Assembly: GCA_963718695.1 (NCBI GenBank)
Contig: OY970371.1
Coordinates: 310,001-374,000 of the forward strand
DNA: 64,000 nt
Source: Manganitrophus sp963718695
GTDB lineage: Bacteria > Nitrospirota > Nitrospiria > SBBL01 > Manganitrophaceae
Direction of reading: 5' to 3'
Shown here: positions 18,880-27,944 of the stretch, piece by piece
Layout: each line of letters opens with the position of its first letter
How positions within the stretch are numbered: position 1 is the stretch's first letter
Notes under the pieces: model-generated
Databases searched by the model: none
Seen by the model: the letters and a program-made list of their open reading frames with translations, nothing else
What the model was told of the DNA's origin: nothing
Program-made: the position numbers and the translations under genes

Positions 18880-20073
18880 TCATTCCAAATTTATCACCTT
18901 TAATTTCGGGATCACCTGCTTTGCACCCATGACAGTTATGTATTCAAATACACCTTCCCCTTTAACATATCCCTGGAAGAAAGGAACATTGGGAACGGAA
19001 TTGTTTCCAAAATTGAGATACCAAGTTCTGTCCATGTTGTGACCCAGGTCCAGTTTGTTTACTCTAGTATACAAGGCAGAAGTTCTGTTGAGTATTTGGA
19101 ACACTTCTCCAGTGAATTTAAAGCACCTTCCTTTTACGTCGAAGGGGTTGGAGCGAATTAATTCGGGGAACTCCTCGACTCCCTTCGGACAGAGCGATTC
19201 GATTATCTGAGCCCGCCTCCTTTGTTCACGTTCCTTTGTCTCCTCCTGTTTCTTCGCCTCCCTCTTTGCCTCTTCGGGGCTAAGTCCTGTTCTCTTCCAT
19301 TCCGCTGCTTGTCTAGGACCAAATCCCGTGCTCTTCCACTTCAGAACTTCTTCTAAACCAATACCAACATAGTTCCATTCCTTGGCTTCTTGAGGATTAA
19401 ACCCGGCATTTTTCCACTTTATAACTTCAACAAGTATTCTTATGCCTTCTGCTCCTATATCTGGCTCTATCCATTGGTTGGTCTCCTCTGGACTAAGCCC
19501 TGCATTTTCCCACTGTTTCGCAAAGAGGCTTTTTAGAGCCTCACTGAGCGAGTGGTCTTCTCTCACTCTTTTTCTTTCCCATTCGGATTTTGTCATCTGA
19601 TCAAGGTTTAGAACATTAATATCAATCCACTGTTGCACGTCTTGCTGACTTAAACCTGTTTTATTCAAATTCGTCGTGTCGTACCCGACAGGAATATTGG
19701 TGTTACTCCATTTCCTGGCTTCGTCTGCGCTAAACCCCGCTCTCTTCCACCAGTAAGCCTGCACTGCGTTAAATTGAATGTTTCGCCACTGTACTTCCCA
19801 TCTTGCTTCAAACTTAAGATGGCCATGTTTGTCGTACCAAAGAGGATTGGACTCCTTTTTGGGCCTTCCCCAATCCACAGCTTCAATCGGACCGAATCCG
19901 AATGCCTTCCAAGTCTCTATTTCAGGTGGATGATCAATGCCGGCGCTTATCCACTGCTCCACCTCTTTTGGATCCATCCCCGCACAAGAGGAAAAGATCA
20001 TAAAACTTAATGAAATAATCAGGGCTTTCTTGAAAACTTTACGGATCTGGCCATACAGTTTTCTTGATAGCAT
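18880..20073 (-). CDS. Lipoprotein with repeated W-x3-G-(F/I/L)-x-P-x-E-A-x2-W helices
   Basis: A 397-residue lipoprotein. The ATG at 20073 (AAAGGGAAT upstream) gives a good signal peptide with the lipobox Cys at residue 30 (FSSCAG); an earlier ATG at 20127 adds an implausible N-terminus. The body carries about eight to ten short helical units of the type WKNAGFNPQEAKEW, with aromatic residues at unit ends, then a charged coiled-coil (EAKREAKKQEETKEREQRR). The C-terminal domain of about 115 residues includes CPKGVEEFPELIRSNPF and a strand-rich end. I do not recognise the family. Base composition is clearly more AT-rich than the flanks, consistent with transfer. Confidence 0.7.
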   Translation of the reverse strand: MLSRKLYGQIRKVFKKALIISLSFMIFSSCAGMDPKEVEQWISAGIDHPPEIETWKAFGFGPIEAVDWGRPKKESNPLWYDKHGHLKFEARWEVQWRNIQFNAVQAYWWKRAGFSADEARKWSNTNIPVGYDTTNLNKTGLSQQDVQQWIDINVLNLDQMTKSEWERKRVREDHSLSEALKSLFAKQWENAGLSPEETNQWIEPDIGAEGIRILVEVIKWKNAGFNPQEAKEWNYVGIGLEEVLKWKSTGFGPRQAAEWKRTGLSPEEAKREAKKQEETKEREQRRRAQIIESLCPKGVEEFPELIRSNPFDVKGRCFKFTGEVFQILNRTSALYTRVNKLDLGHNMDRTWYLNFGNNSVPNVPFFQGYVKGEGVFEYITVMGAKQVIPKLKVINLE

Positions 20074-20433
20074 ATTCCCTTTCCCCCCCAATGATTCTTG
20101 CAGCCACACTACGAAGGATTTTGTCATATCGAAAGAACAGATGACGCAAATGATTCGACCCGCATATCGCGCGTCTCATTCCGCAGAAGTGGAACTTATA
20201 TGTCACCTTCCATCGGGCGATGAAATAAGGAAGCCCCTGTTGGGTTATTGTCGGCGCATATACCAAATAATTATATCCCGAGATTGAAAATTGTCCATCT
20301 TCATATAAATATCTAAAAATACGAGTGACCACAGCTGTGCCAAAAATGACTTCTCTGTGGCCGATATCTTCTCTTCCTAGTGTTCCTTTTCCCACTACAC
20401 TGATCGTACCACCAATTCGAAGGAGTTCGAGTC
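20074..20433. other. Divergent intergenic region before the TraU fragment
   Basis: No credible gene is seen. A minus-strand frame (20039-20395) has no ribosome site and overlaps the lipoprotein start. The region must hold the promoter of the W-repeat lipoprotein. The right end carries GAAGGAG nine bases before the TraU fragment. Confidence 0.4.
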
Positions 20434-20787
20434 ATGAGGAGGAATCGCTGGGTCATCGTCACGTTCATTTTCACTCTCTTGCTATTCGCAGCAGTCCCCG
20501 ACGCCTCCGCCTGTCCGGGCCGGGTCTTCAACCCGATCACCGATATTGACTGGACGGGGATCTTCCCGATCAAGATCGGCGAAGTCACGGTCGCCGGCTT
20601 CGGCCAGGAGGATACCGACACGGTCAACCGGTCCCCCGTCTGTTTCTGCGCCGACCGGCCGCCGCCGTTGAATGTGACCCCTGGCATCCCGGTCTCCTTC
20701 TGGGAGCCGGTTTACCTGATCGAGGTGGTCCGTGATCCGTACTGCTTTCCCTCTCTCGGCGAGGGGCCACTGAAGGGGCCACACTGA
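20434..20787 (+). pseudogene. traU: N-terminal fragment of TraU (F-type conjugation)
   Basis: About 105 residues match the start of TraU: a signal peptide (MRRNRWVIVTFIFTLLLFAA), then CPGRVFNPITDIDWTGIFPI, IGEVTVAGFGQED, SPVCFCADRPPP and GIPVSFWEPVYLIEVVRDPYCF. Full TraU is roughly three times longer. The frame breaks off in a short tract with three GGGGCCA copies (20763-20804) that runs into the left end of the transposase element. A good ribosome site (GAAGGAG) remains. TraU works in the periplasm in pilus assembly and DNA transfer; this copy cannot be functional. Confidence 0.8.
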
Positions 20788-20797
20788 ACACACTGAA

Positions 20798-20819
20798 GGG
20801 GCCAGGTCTAGAGATTTGA
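20798..20819 (+). repeat. Left terminal inverted repeat
   Basis: 22 bases of the form GGGGCCAGGTCT followed by AGAGATTTGA. It matches the complement of the right end except for one base. Confidence 0.75.
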
Positions 20820-20867
20820 TTCTTATATTTGTCTCTGATATTTTGGGGTCTATGTGGAGGAAAAAGC

Positions 20868-21827
20868 ATGTCGCGTCCGCTTCGTTTACTCTATCCTGGA
20901 GCCCTCTATCACATCACCAGAGGCAACGAGAGAAAAGAAATCTTCCGCACTGATCACGATCGAGACGCGTTCCTTGTGATCCTTGCCCAGGCGACAGAGC
21001 GCTACCGTCTCATCCTGCATGCCTATGTCCTGATGAACAACCACTACCACCTACTTATGGAAACCAAAGAAGAGAATCTTCCGCTCGCCATGCGTCATCT
21101 CAACGGCCTTTACACCAGTTACTTCAATAGAACCCATCGCCGCGTCGGACACCTCTTTCAAGGCAGATACAAAGCGATCCTGGTTGAAAAAGAGAGCTAT
21201 CTTTTGGAACTCTCGCGCTACATGCATCTGAATCCGATTCGGGTGAAAAAGAGCCCGCGACTGGGAAGCTATCGGTGGAGCAGCTATTTTGACTACATTG
21301 GAAAAAGAGAGGCGCCGAAGTGGCTGACGACAGAAGTCGTGTTAAGCCAATTTGGAAAGAGCCGGAGCGGATCTGAGAGCGCCTACCGGAGATTTGTTGA
21401 GGAGGGGATTCAAAAAGGGATCGATCGGCCGTGGGATAAAATGGTCGGACAGATCTTGTTGGGAGGAGAGGATTTTCATCGATCGATTCGGAGTAAAATA
21501 AAAAAGGGGAAAGATCGCGAGGTTCCGGATCGGAATCGTCTTGAGGTGCGTCCGGAGTTAGAAAAAATCCGGGCAGCTGTTTCGGCCGTGCTATCCGAGT
21601 TTCAATTTCTTAAGACCGGACCGCGATCGGACCCGGAGCGGGCTGTTATATTTTATTTGGGGAGGGAGAGAGGGGGAATGTCGCTCAAAGCGCTTGCGGA
21701 GCGCTTCGGCGTCGATGACTCTGCGGTCAACCAAGGGGCGAAGCGTGTGGCGCGACTTCGATTAGAGAATGCGAGGCTTAATCGGATTCTGAACCAAATT
21801 GAAACAAGCTTAATCTCAAATCTCTAG
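20868..21827 (+). CDS. REP-associated tyrosine transposase (Y1 HUH family)
   Basis: A 319-residue protein. The start at MSRPLRLLYP is chosen for its GGAGGAAAAAGC upstream. The N-terminal Y1 domain has the opening ALYHITRGNER, the metal-binding HUH pair in MNNHYHLL and the catalytic Tyr in YMHLNPIR. VGHLFQGRYKA precedes the Tyr helix. The C-terminal third carries a helix-turn-helix-like segment (MSLKALAERFGVDDSAVNQGAKR), found in longer members of this family. It nicks single-stranded DNA at REP-like hairpins. The gene is intact. Confidence 0.85.
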   Translation: MSRPLRLLYPGALYHITRGNERKEIFRTDHDRDAFLVILAQATERYRLILHAYVLMNNHYHLLMETKEENLPLAMRHLNGLYTSYFNRTHRRVGHLFQGRYKAILVEKESYLLELSRYMHLNPIRVKKSPRLGSYRWSSYFDYIGKREAPKWLTTEVVLSQFGKSRSGSESAYRRFVEEGIQKGIDRPWDKMVGQILLGGEDFHRSIRSKIKKGKDREVPDRNRLEVRPELEKIRAAVSAVLSEFQFLKTGPRSDPERAVIFYLGRERGGMSLKALAERFGVDDSAVNQGAKRVARLRLENARLNRILNQIETSLISNL

Positions 21828-21837
21828 ACCTGACCCC
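21816..21837 (-). repeat. Right terminal inverted repeat
   Basis: Complement of the left repeat. It begins TCAAATCTCTAGACCTGACC and overlaps the transposase C-terminal codons. Confidence 0.75.
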
Positions 21838-22203
21838 CTGCCGCATGTGACCGGAGATGCAAATCTCGCAGCGGCAGAGGCGATGTTGGCAGCCACTTTT
21901 GGAGCGTCGGTGAATATGGTCGGCCATAGCGCCGGGGCCAGGGAGGTGGTCATCACCATGACACTGGCACCTGCAGTTACATTTAATCAAGTATTCCTGG
22001 TCGACTGTGTGGGATGCGGAGCTGTTCCGTCGAATGCCAATGCGGTTAACAACTACTATCAGGAGACTGGCGCATTGCATGGGGGACCACTGGGTTCTCC
22101 AGCACAGGACATTCCAGTCTACGGCGTGAACCACTACAGCATCATGGTTCCTGGGAGTCCGGCGTATCAAGATATTTTCAATCAGATTACGGCGGGACCA
22201 TGA
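21838..22203 (+). pseudogene. C-terminal fragment of an alpha/beta hydrolase
   Basis: The frame is open from inside the right repeat and has no ribosome site at its first GTG (21847). The residues contain a nucleophile-elbow motif (VGHSAG) and, near the end, NHYSI with a His where the catalytic His should be. The N-terminal half of such an enzyme is missing, and the break coincides with the element end. The final ATGA overlaps the start of the next gene, which shows it was part of an operon with it. Confidence 0.6.
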
Positions 22204-22805
22204 GGCGGGTCACAATTTTAATTCAGATCGTCATCGGCTTAATCTTATTGCCCGGCTTGTCAATGGGCGATCAAGGAAGAGAAATGCTGCCTCGGGAGTT
22301 TAGAGAAATAGAACTCTTAACGAACCTGAGAGAGGTTAAGAAAAAGCTGCAGGAAGCGGGCCTGACATACCGAGAGGACGGATCTGAACCCCTGTTTCCC
22401 GATACGTCATTGCGTGTAACTTCGCCGCCCGGCTTACAGTGGCTTAATTATTCTTTTTATGAAAGGAAACTGGCTCAGATAACGGTCGACTATAACATGA
22501 AGGACAGCGGCATCGATTTTGAGGTATATTTTTCCGATCTAAAACAGAAATATGGTGAGCCGATGGAAAAAGAGGAGCGTAACGTTAATCGATCCGGCGA
22601 TAAGGACTTTTTCTACCGTTGGAAAGATGACCGCACAATTTTAGAGGTCCACCATGTACCTCCAGGAAAAGATCTTTCAGGGCGTGCTCACTCGGGACTG
22701 GTGAGATGGAGTATTATTGACCGAGAGTTAAAAGAACGCAGTGAGAAATCGATTCAAGAGAAATTAAATCTGCTTGACAAATTGCGCAGTCCTTTTAAAA
22801 ATTAA
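22200..22805 (+). CDS. Secreted hypothetical protein
   Basis: A 201-residue protein with a signal peptide (MRRVTILIQIVIGLILLPGLSMG). The mature part is mixed alpha/beta and highly charged (EREVKKKLQEAG-like helix, then DGSEPLFPDTSLRV). It resembles small periplasmic proteins that follow a hydrolase, but I recognise no family. The ATG overlaps the hydrolase fragment stop, so after truncation of that gene its expression is doubtful. Confidence 0.65.
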   Translation: MRRVTILIQIVIGLILLPGLSMGDQGREMLPREFREIELLTNLREVKKKLQEAGLTYREDGSEPLFPDTSLRVTSPPGLQWLNYSFYERKLAQITVDYNMKDSGIDFEVYFSDLKQKYGEPMEKEERNVNRSGDKDFFYRWKDDRTILEVHHVPPGKDLSGRAHSGLVRWSIIDRELKERSEKSIQEKLNLLDKLRSPFKN

Positions 22806-22977
22806 ATTATTTTCTCGGCGGTTCGTCGACTGGTGCCGGAATATTATCAGGTCTAAAAGCTCGTGATCTCCCTCCAAGCCCCTAGGTCTCCTTTTTTGAA
22901 GATCTACCCTCTTTTCCCAATCCCTTCCTCTTTCCATTTCCGTTATGCTTGTGCTTTTATAAGGAAAGGAGGGATGT

Positions 22978-24408
22978 ATGCCCTGTATGAAGAATGAAAT
23001 CAAATCGATCGGGTCGATCTTCTTGTCCGCGGCGCTGCTCTTCGGCTGCAGCGGCGGGGGCTCCTCCGCTTCGGGTCCAGGGGTCCCCCTCCCATCCGGG
23101 GAGGTTGTTTCTGTCGAAATTCCAGGAGGGAAGGAACCAACCCCGCCCCCGCCTTCAGCAGATGCGCCCCCTCCCGCAGCGGACACGCCGACCCCCATCG
23201 ATCCTCCTCCCGTCTCCTCGACCCCCCCTCTGATTGTAGACGGCTGGATGTTAAAACATAAAGAGACCTTCGATACCCCCCTCCCCGCGAATCTCCCCTG
23301 GGAGCAAGACACGTATGGTCAGCCCGAAGATCCCTGGGACGAAAACGGCCCCTTCTTCTTCAAAATGTACGAGTCGTTCGGGAAGAATTTCGCCGATGAA
23401 CTCGGAAAATTCCTCTCCTTCCGAAAGTCGTTTCCTTATAGCGAGAACGACTGGCTGACCTTTGAGCTCTACGGGAGAGATGCCAGCAAAGACGGCATCC
23501 TCGATCTGAACGAGCATGGGGGAGAGTTCTTGATTTCCGAGCTGGGAGACGGGAACCGCGTCTTGCAACTGAACAACACGGTTCACTATGACGGCGCCGA
23601 AGTGCGAAGCACCGAGCCGCTCCCATCCGAATACCGAATCCGACTCAAAGTGACCCCCGTTTCTGCCGGGGGGCGCGATGAAGACGGCGTCTGGCGGAAC
23701 AACGGCTATTCAGATAAAACCGAGACGGCCGATCCATGGCGCTTCACCAACGAATCGACCCGGCCGATGGAGGCATGGCGGGAGAACGGCTTTTATTTCC
23801 TGGCCATCCTCGACACAAAGCCGATGCCGCACAACAACGTCTGGATTCATCATCACCGGAAGGTGGTCATCGATTCGGACAATAACATCTATCCCAAAGG
23901 CCCCTGGTCGACAATCTGGACCCCGCGGGGACGGATCCCCGAGGGATCGCATCCCGTTTCCATGCTGGCGCTCGACGGGAACGACTTCGGGAGCGTCTGG
24001 ATCGGGAATTCGTTCCACTGCTTCTACAACGGCGCGTTTCGCGACTGCGGGCCGACCGATCATACGGCGGCCGACGCCTACATCAACGGCGAAACCTACA
24101 CCGTCACCATCGAGCGGAACGCGACCCACTATGTCCTGGAGGTCTCCGGCCGGTTCCAGTACGGCGGGGTGACGACCTACCGCGGGGCGATCGATTTTCG
24201 AAAGACCCCGGTCTGGCACTACAACAATACCCCCGAAGACGCCCCGCGCGACAAAAACAGCCGGCCGCTGAGTCATCTGGGGATCGACTGGGAAGCCTGG
24301 CCGGCCGACTCCGCTTACCCCGACTATTTCATGTTCGGAGACCCTCATATTACCCACTACGAGGGGACCGTCCTCTACGACGATGTCGAACTCTGGGTGA
24401 GGCCCTAA
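22978..24408 (+). CDS. Lipoprotein with Pro-rich linker and lectin/glucanase-like beta domain
   Basis: A 476-residue lipoprotein: Cys at residue 24 (LLFGCSGGG), a Pro/Ala-rich linker (residues about 50-85), then a large beta-rich domain of about 380 residues. Aromatic-rich strands such as HYDGAEVRSTEPLPSEYRI and VLYDDVELWV resemble concanavalin-fold (GH16/LamG-like) proteins. No catalytic ExDxxE motif of GH16 could be seen, so carbohydrate binding is more likely than hydrolysis. The ribosome site is GGAGG five bases before the ATG. It is a single-gene unit followed by a strong hairpin. Confidence 0.7.
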   Translation: MPCMKNEIKSIGSIFLSAALLFGCSGGGSSASGPGVPLPSGEVVSVEIPGGKEPTPPPPSADAPPPAADTPTPIDPPPVSSTPPLIVDGWMLKHKETFDTPLPANLPWEQDTYGQPEDPWDENGPFFFKMYESFGKNFADELGKFLSFRKSFPYSENDWLTFELYGRDASKDGILDLNEHGGEFLISELGDGNRVLQLNNTVHYDGAEVRSTEPLPSEYRIRLKVTPVSAGGRDEDGVWRNNGYSDKTETADPWRFTNESTRPMEAWRENGFYFLAILDTKPMPHNNVWIHHHRKVVIDSDNNIYPKGPWSTIWTPRGRIPEGSHPVSMLALDGNDFGSVWIGNSFHCFYNGAFRDCGPTDHTAADAYINGETYTVTIERNATHYVLEVSGRFQYGGVTTYRGAIDFRKTPVWHYNNTPEDAPRDKNSRPLSHLGIDWEAWPADSAYPDYFMFGDPHITHYEGTVLYDDVELWVRP

Positions 24409-24419
24409 CCTGGGAATGG

Positions 24420-24445
24420 AGGGGCACAGCGTCTGCTGTGCCCCT
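24420..24445 (+). terminator. Hairpin terminator after the lectin-like lipoprotein
   Basis: AGGGGCACAG pairs perfectly with CTGTGCCCCT over a six-base loop. A short pyrimidine tract follows, without a full U-run. Confidence 0.6.
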
Positions 24446-24576
24446 CTTCCGGGGCCGGAACATTTCGATCCGGTCCAGCCCCCCGCTTTCCGGACCTATT
24501 GCCCCCCGATCTCGCTTTGGTCTATCCTGGATGTAAGGAAGATTGCATCCGGTACAACCAACCCGAGCAGGTCGCC

Positions 24577-26127
24577 ATGGGGCTCAAGCCTTACCAAAAG
24601 AAAAGAAATTTCAAAAAAACGCCCGAGCCGGTCGGAGAAGTCGGCTCGACCCGTTTGGTCCCGAAGTTCGTCGTTCAGGAACATCACGCGAGCCACCTTC
24701 ATTGGGATTTCCGGTTAGAGATCGGCGGCGTCCTCAAGAGCTGGTCGGTGCCGAAAGGTCCCTCGCTCGATCCCGACATAAAGCGGTTGGCGGTCGAGGT
24801 GGAAGACCACCCGATCGATTACCTGACATTCACCGGAACGATCCCGGAGGGAAATTACGGGGCCGGCGTGGTCCGCCGCTGGGACATCGGAACGTATGCG
24901 CCGGTCGGAGACCCCATTGAGGGATTAAAGCGGGGGGCGCTGAAGTTCCGGCTGGATGGAAAGCGGCTCAAAGGGGAGTGGCGGCTCTTCAAGATGAAGG
25001 GACGGACGCAGGGCGACAAGCCGCTCTGGCTCCTTCAAAAAACGGCCGATGAATTTGGCCGGCCCGGCCATTCGGCTGAAGAAAAAGAAGTCGGTAATAA
25101 AGCCGGAAAAGCGGTCGAAGCGGTTCCGGTGGTGAAACCGGCCCGGATCAAACGAACGCCCGCTCGGAAGGGATCTTCCTTGCTGATCGAGGAGTTCCTT
25201 TCCCTGAAGAATCCGACCGGCGATGTCATCGTCGGGATCGACGGCACCCGCGTCGCCCTCACCCATCTCGATCGGGTCTACTGGCCGACGGAGCGGATCA
25301 CCAAATTCGAGCTGCTTTGCTACTATATTCGGATCTTTCCGTTCATCGACCCTTTTCTCCGAAACCGGCCCGCCATCTTGCAGCGTTATCCCCGCGGGAT
25401 TGCCGCGCCGAAATTTTTCCAACATGATCTTCAAAGCGCCCCGGGCTATCTGCGGGCGGCCCGGATGCGAAACGAAGAGGGAAGAGAGATCGACTACGCC
25501 GTTTACACCGACCTTCCTTCGCTCCTTCATCTCGTGAATCTCGGGACGATCGAGCATCACCCCTGGCATTCGACGATCGATCGGATCGACCGTCCCGATT
25601 GGCTGGTGATCGATCTTGATCCGCGCGGCGCCCCTTGGGAGAACGTGCTGAGGGTCGCCCGGGTGACGCGCGCGGTCTTCGACGGATGGGGCCTCTCCGT
25701 TTATCCCAAAACCTCCGGATCGTCGGGCATCCATCTCTATCTTCCTCTGGAGCCGATCTTCGATTACGACGCGGTGGCGTTGTTTGCGGAAGTGGTTGCG
25801 AACGAGGTGGCCCTTCGCGTTCCTGAAATCGCGACGGTGGAGCGGTCCCCGTCGGCACGCAAGAAAGGACAGGTCTATGTCGATTGGCTTCAAAACGCGC
25901 GCGGGAAGTCGATGGTCTCACCATATAGCGCTCGGGCCAAGCGGGGGGCGACCGTCTCGATGCCGGTGACCTGGGAGGAGATCAACGAAGGGGTGCAGAT
26001 CTCCGATTTTACGATTCGAAATGTGCCGAAGCGGCTCAAGACCGAGGGAGATCGGTGGAGCGGGTTCTTCGAGCATCGGCAGCGGCTCCCCGGCCAACCA
26101 AAGAAAGAAGCAAAACGGGCGGCCTGA
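24577..26127 (+). CDS. ligD: LigD-type DNA repair protein: phosphoesterase plus polymerase domains, no ligase domain
   Basis: About 516 residues from the ATG at 24577. Residues about 25-165 are the 3'-phosphoesterase domain with HASHLHWDFRLE and EGNYGAGVV. Residues about 215-510 are the polymerase/primase domain with WLVIDLDP (metal-binding Asp pair), SGSSGIHLYLP and the N-terminal YWPTERITKFELL. The adenylating Lys motif and ligase domain are absent. Pseudomonas LigD is ordered phosphoesterase-ligase-polymerase, so this is that order with the middle removed. The domains act in non-homologous end joining with Ku; no Ku gene is in the window. Confidence 0.88.
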   Translation: MGLKPYQKKRNFKKTPEPVGEVGSTRLVPKFVVQEHHASHLHWDFRLEIGGVLKSWSVPKGPSLDPDIKRLAVEVEDHPIDYLTFTGTIPEGNYGAGVVRRWDIGTYAPVGDPIEGLKRGALKFRLDGKRLKGEWRLFKMKGRTQGDKPLWLLQKTADEFGRPGHSAEEKEVGNKAGKAVEAVPVVKPARIKRTPARKGSSLLIEEFLSLKNPTGDVIVGIDGTRVALTHLDRVYWPTERITKFELLCYYIRIFPFIDPFLRNRPAILQRYPRGIAAPKFFQHDLQSAPGYLRAARMRNEEGREIDYAVYTDLPSLLHLVNLGTIEHHPWHSTIDRIDRPDWLVIDLDPRGAPWENVLRVARVTRAVFDGWGLSVYPKTSGSSGIHLYLPLEPIFDYDAVALFAEVVANEVALRVPEIATVERSPSARKKGQVYVDWLQNARGKSMVSPYSARAKRGATVSMPVTWEEINEGVQISDFTIRNVPKRLKTEGDRWSGFFEHRQRLPGQPKKEAKRAA

Positions 26128-26216
26128 TCCGATCGGTTTCTCGTCGTCGCGGCGATTCAACGGTCCACTCTGAAAATGAACGCATCATGAAGCATTCCCT
26201 TTTGAAGGAGTAAGCG

Positions 26217-27083
26217 ATGGAAGAGAAAAGAAAAGTACAACGTCCTGCCCAGCGCCAGGAGCGCCAGCCGGGAATTGAAGCGAAGATGACGCCGCAGCCC
26301 CAATCGAAAGAGCGCAATTACCGGGGATCGGGAAAACTGCAGGGAAAAGCGGCGTTGATCACCGGCGGCGACAGCGGAATCGGCCGGGCGGTGGCGATTG
26401 CCTTCGCAAAAGAAGGGGCCGATGTCGCCATCAGTTATCTCAACGAGCATCAGGATGCGGAGGAAACCCGGCGCCTCATCGAAAAAGAAGGGCGCCGCTG
26501 CATTGCGATTGCGGGCGATATCGGCGACGAGCCTTTTTGCCAACGGATCGTCGGTGAAACAATGAAGGCTTTCGGGCATCTCGATATCTTGGTGAACAAT
26601 GCCGCCGAGCAACATCCGCAGGAGGGGCTCGAGAAAATCAGCGCAGCGCAGCTCGAGCGGACTTTCCGGACCAATATTTTCTCCTACTTTTATGTGACCA
26701 AGGCGGCCCTGCCGCATCTGGGGGAGGGAAGCGCCATCATCAACACCACCTCGGTCACCGCCTATAAGGGAAGTCCGCATCTGCTCGACTATTCTGCGAC
26801 GAAGGGAGCCATTGTGGCCTTTACCCGCTCGCTCTCTCAATCGCTGATCGAGCGGGGGATTCGCGTCAACGGGGTCGCCCCCGGTCCGATCTGGACGCCG
26901 CTGATCCCGGCCGAGGCGAAATCGCCACAGCATGTCGCCGAGTTCGGGAGCAACGTCCCGATGGAGCGGGCCGGCGAGCCGGACGAGGTGGCGCCGAGTT
27001 ATGTCTTCCTCGCCTCCGAAGATGCTTCGTATTACGCGGGGCAGGTGCTCCACCCCAACGGGGGCGTCGTGGTCAACGGCTGA
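26217..27083 (+). CDS. SDR-family oxidoreductase (YghA/general stress protein 39-like)
   Basis: A 288-residue classical short-chain dehydrogenase with an extra N-terminal tail of about 40 residues (Gln/Arg/Pro-rich) typical of the YghA group. It has the cofactor motif GGDSGIGRAVA, NNAAEQ, catalytic Ser in NTTSVTAYKG, and YSATKGA. The ribosome site is AAGGAG six bases before the ATG. It probably reduces aldehydes or sugars with NAD(P)H; the substrate is unknown. Members of this group are often induced by stress, which fits the stress-type neighbours. Confidence 0.88.
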   Translation: MEEKRKVQRPAQRQERQPGIEAKMTPQPQSKERNYRGSGKLQGKAALITGGDSGIGRAVAIAFAKEGADVAISYLNEHQDAEETRRLIEKEGRRCIAIAGDIGDEPFCQRIVGETMKAFGHLDILVNNAAEQHPQEGLEKISAAQLERTFRTNIFSYFYVTKAALPHLGEGSAIINTTSVTAYKGSPHLLDYSATKGAIVAFTRSLSQSLIERGIRVNGVAPGPIWTPLIPAEAKSPQHVAEFGSNVPMERAGEPDEVAPSYVFLASEDASYYAGQVLHPNGGVVVNG

Positions 27084-27147
27084 ATTTTCAATTCGTTATT
27101 TCAAAATGGTTTTAAGACAGATCAATCTCGTTCAGAGGAGGAATCGC

Positions 27148-27882
27148 ATGTCGGAACATCCGGAGGAGCAAAACAACAGCGGCATCAATGTCGGAAAAAT
27201 CGAGCGGTGGTTGTCGGCGATCGGCGGCGGAGGGCTCATCGCCTATGGTCTGAAGCGTCGCTCGTGGGGGGGGCTTGCGTTGGCCGTTGTCGGAGGCGCG
27301 CTCGTGCATCGCGGGGTCACAGGGCACTGCTATGCCTATCAAGTGGTCGGAGCGAACAGGGCAAAGGGACAGAAGTTGACGGAGAAAGAGCGGGGAGCAA
27401 GAACATTAGAAAAGGGATCGGCCGGCGGCCCGATCGAGGTGGAAAAGAGCATCACGATTGATCAGCCGCCGGAGGCGCTTTATTCCCTCTGGAAGAACCT
27501 GCAAAACCTTCCCCGGTTTTTTGAAACCCTTGAATCGGTCCGGGAGGAAAACGGCGGCCGTTCTTACTGGACGGCGGCGGCCAATGGGACGGGGCCCCAT
27601 TTGGAATGGGAGGCGCACCTGATTGAAGATTATCCAAACGCCGCAATCAGCTGGGGGGCGGGCGAGGGGGGGGAGGCGGAGATCATCTCGGTCCGTTTTG
27701 AGGCCGACCCGAACGGGGCCGGAACGCGTGTCCGGCTTTTTCTCAAATATGACCCGGCGCACAGCCTCTTGGGCGCGGCGTTCGCAAGGCTTTTCGGCGA
27801 GGTCCCCGAGCAAGCATTGGAGCAAAGCCTCAACCAATTCAAACGGCTCATTGTCACCGGGGAGATATCAGAGGCGGCCTGA
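27148..27882 (+). CDS. DUF2892-SRPBCC membrane-anchored protein
   Basis: A 244-residue protein; the start at 27148 has AGGAGG six bases upstream, and the longer open frame before it is read out of phase inside the SDR gene. Residues about 15-60 form a glycine-rich membrane segment of the DUF2892 type (GGGLIAYGLKRRSWGGLALAVVGGAL). Residues about 95-240 are a SRPBCC/polyketide-cyclase-like domain (VEKSITIDQPPEALYSLWKN...LPRFFETLESV). The combination is common next to stress-response SDR genes. A ligand is not known. Confidence 0.82.
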   Translation: MSEHPEEQNNSGINVGKIERWLSAIGGGGLIAYGLKRRSWGGLALAVVGGALVHRGVTGHCYAYQVVGANRAKGQKLTEKERGARTLEKGSAGGPIEVEKSITIDQPPEALYSLWKNLQNLPRFFETLESVREENGGRSYWTAAANGTGPHLEWEAHLIEDYPNAAISWGAGEGGEAEIISVRFEADPNGAGTRVRLFLKYDPAHSLLGAAFARLFGEVPEQALEQSLNQFKRLIVTGEISEAA

Positions 27883-27944
27883 GGGTGACAACGATCGGGT
27901 AAACAGCGGGGGAGGGGAACGACCAGATTTTCGGGGGGTTCTCC

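Larger units (their letters stand above)
20798..21837 (+). mobile_element. REP-associated tyrosine transposase element with inverted ends
   Basis: A 1,040-bp element holding one Y1-type transposase gene. The ends are inverted copies containing AGGTCTAGAGATTTGA (left 20804-20819, right complement at 21816-21831), with GGGG(C/T)CAGG outermost. Such ends are typical of TnpA-REP/RAYT genes. To the left lies a headless-tail TraU fragment, to the right a hydrolase lacking its N-terminus, so insertion was accompanied by a deletion or rearrangement. Confidence 0.75.

Noticed and set aside
20039..20395. Small minus-strand gene upstream of the TraU fragment
   Set aside because: It overlaps the start of the W-repeat lipoprotein and has no ribosome site or known similarity.
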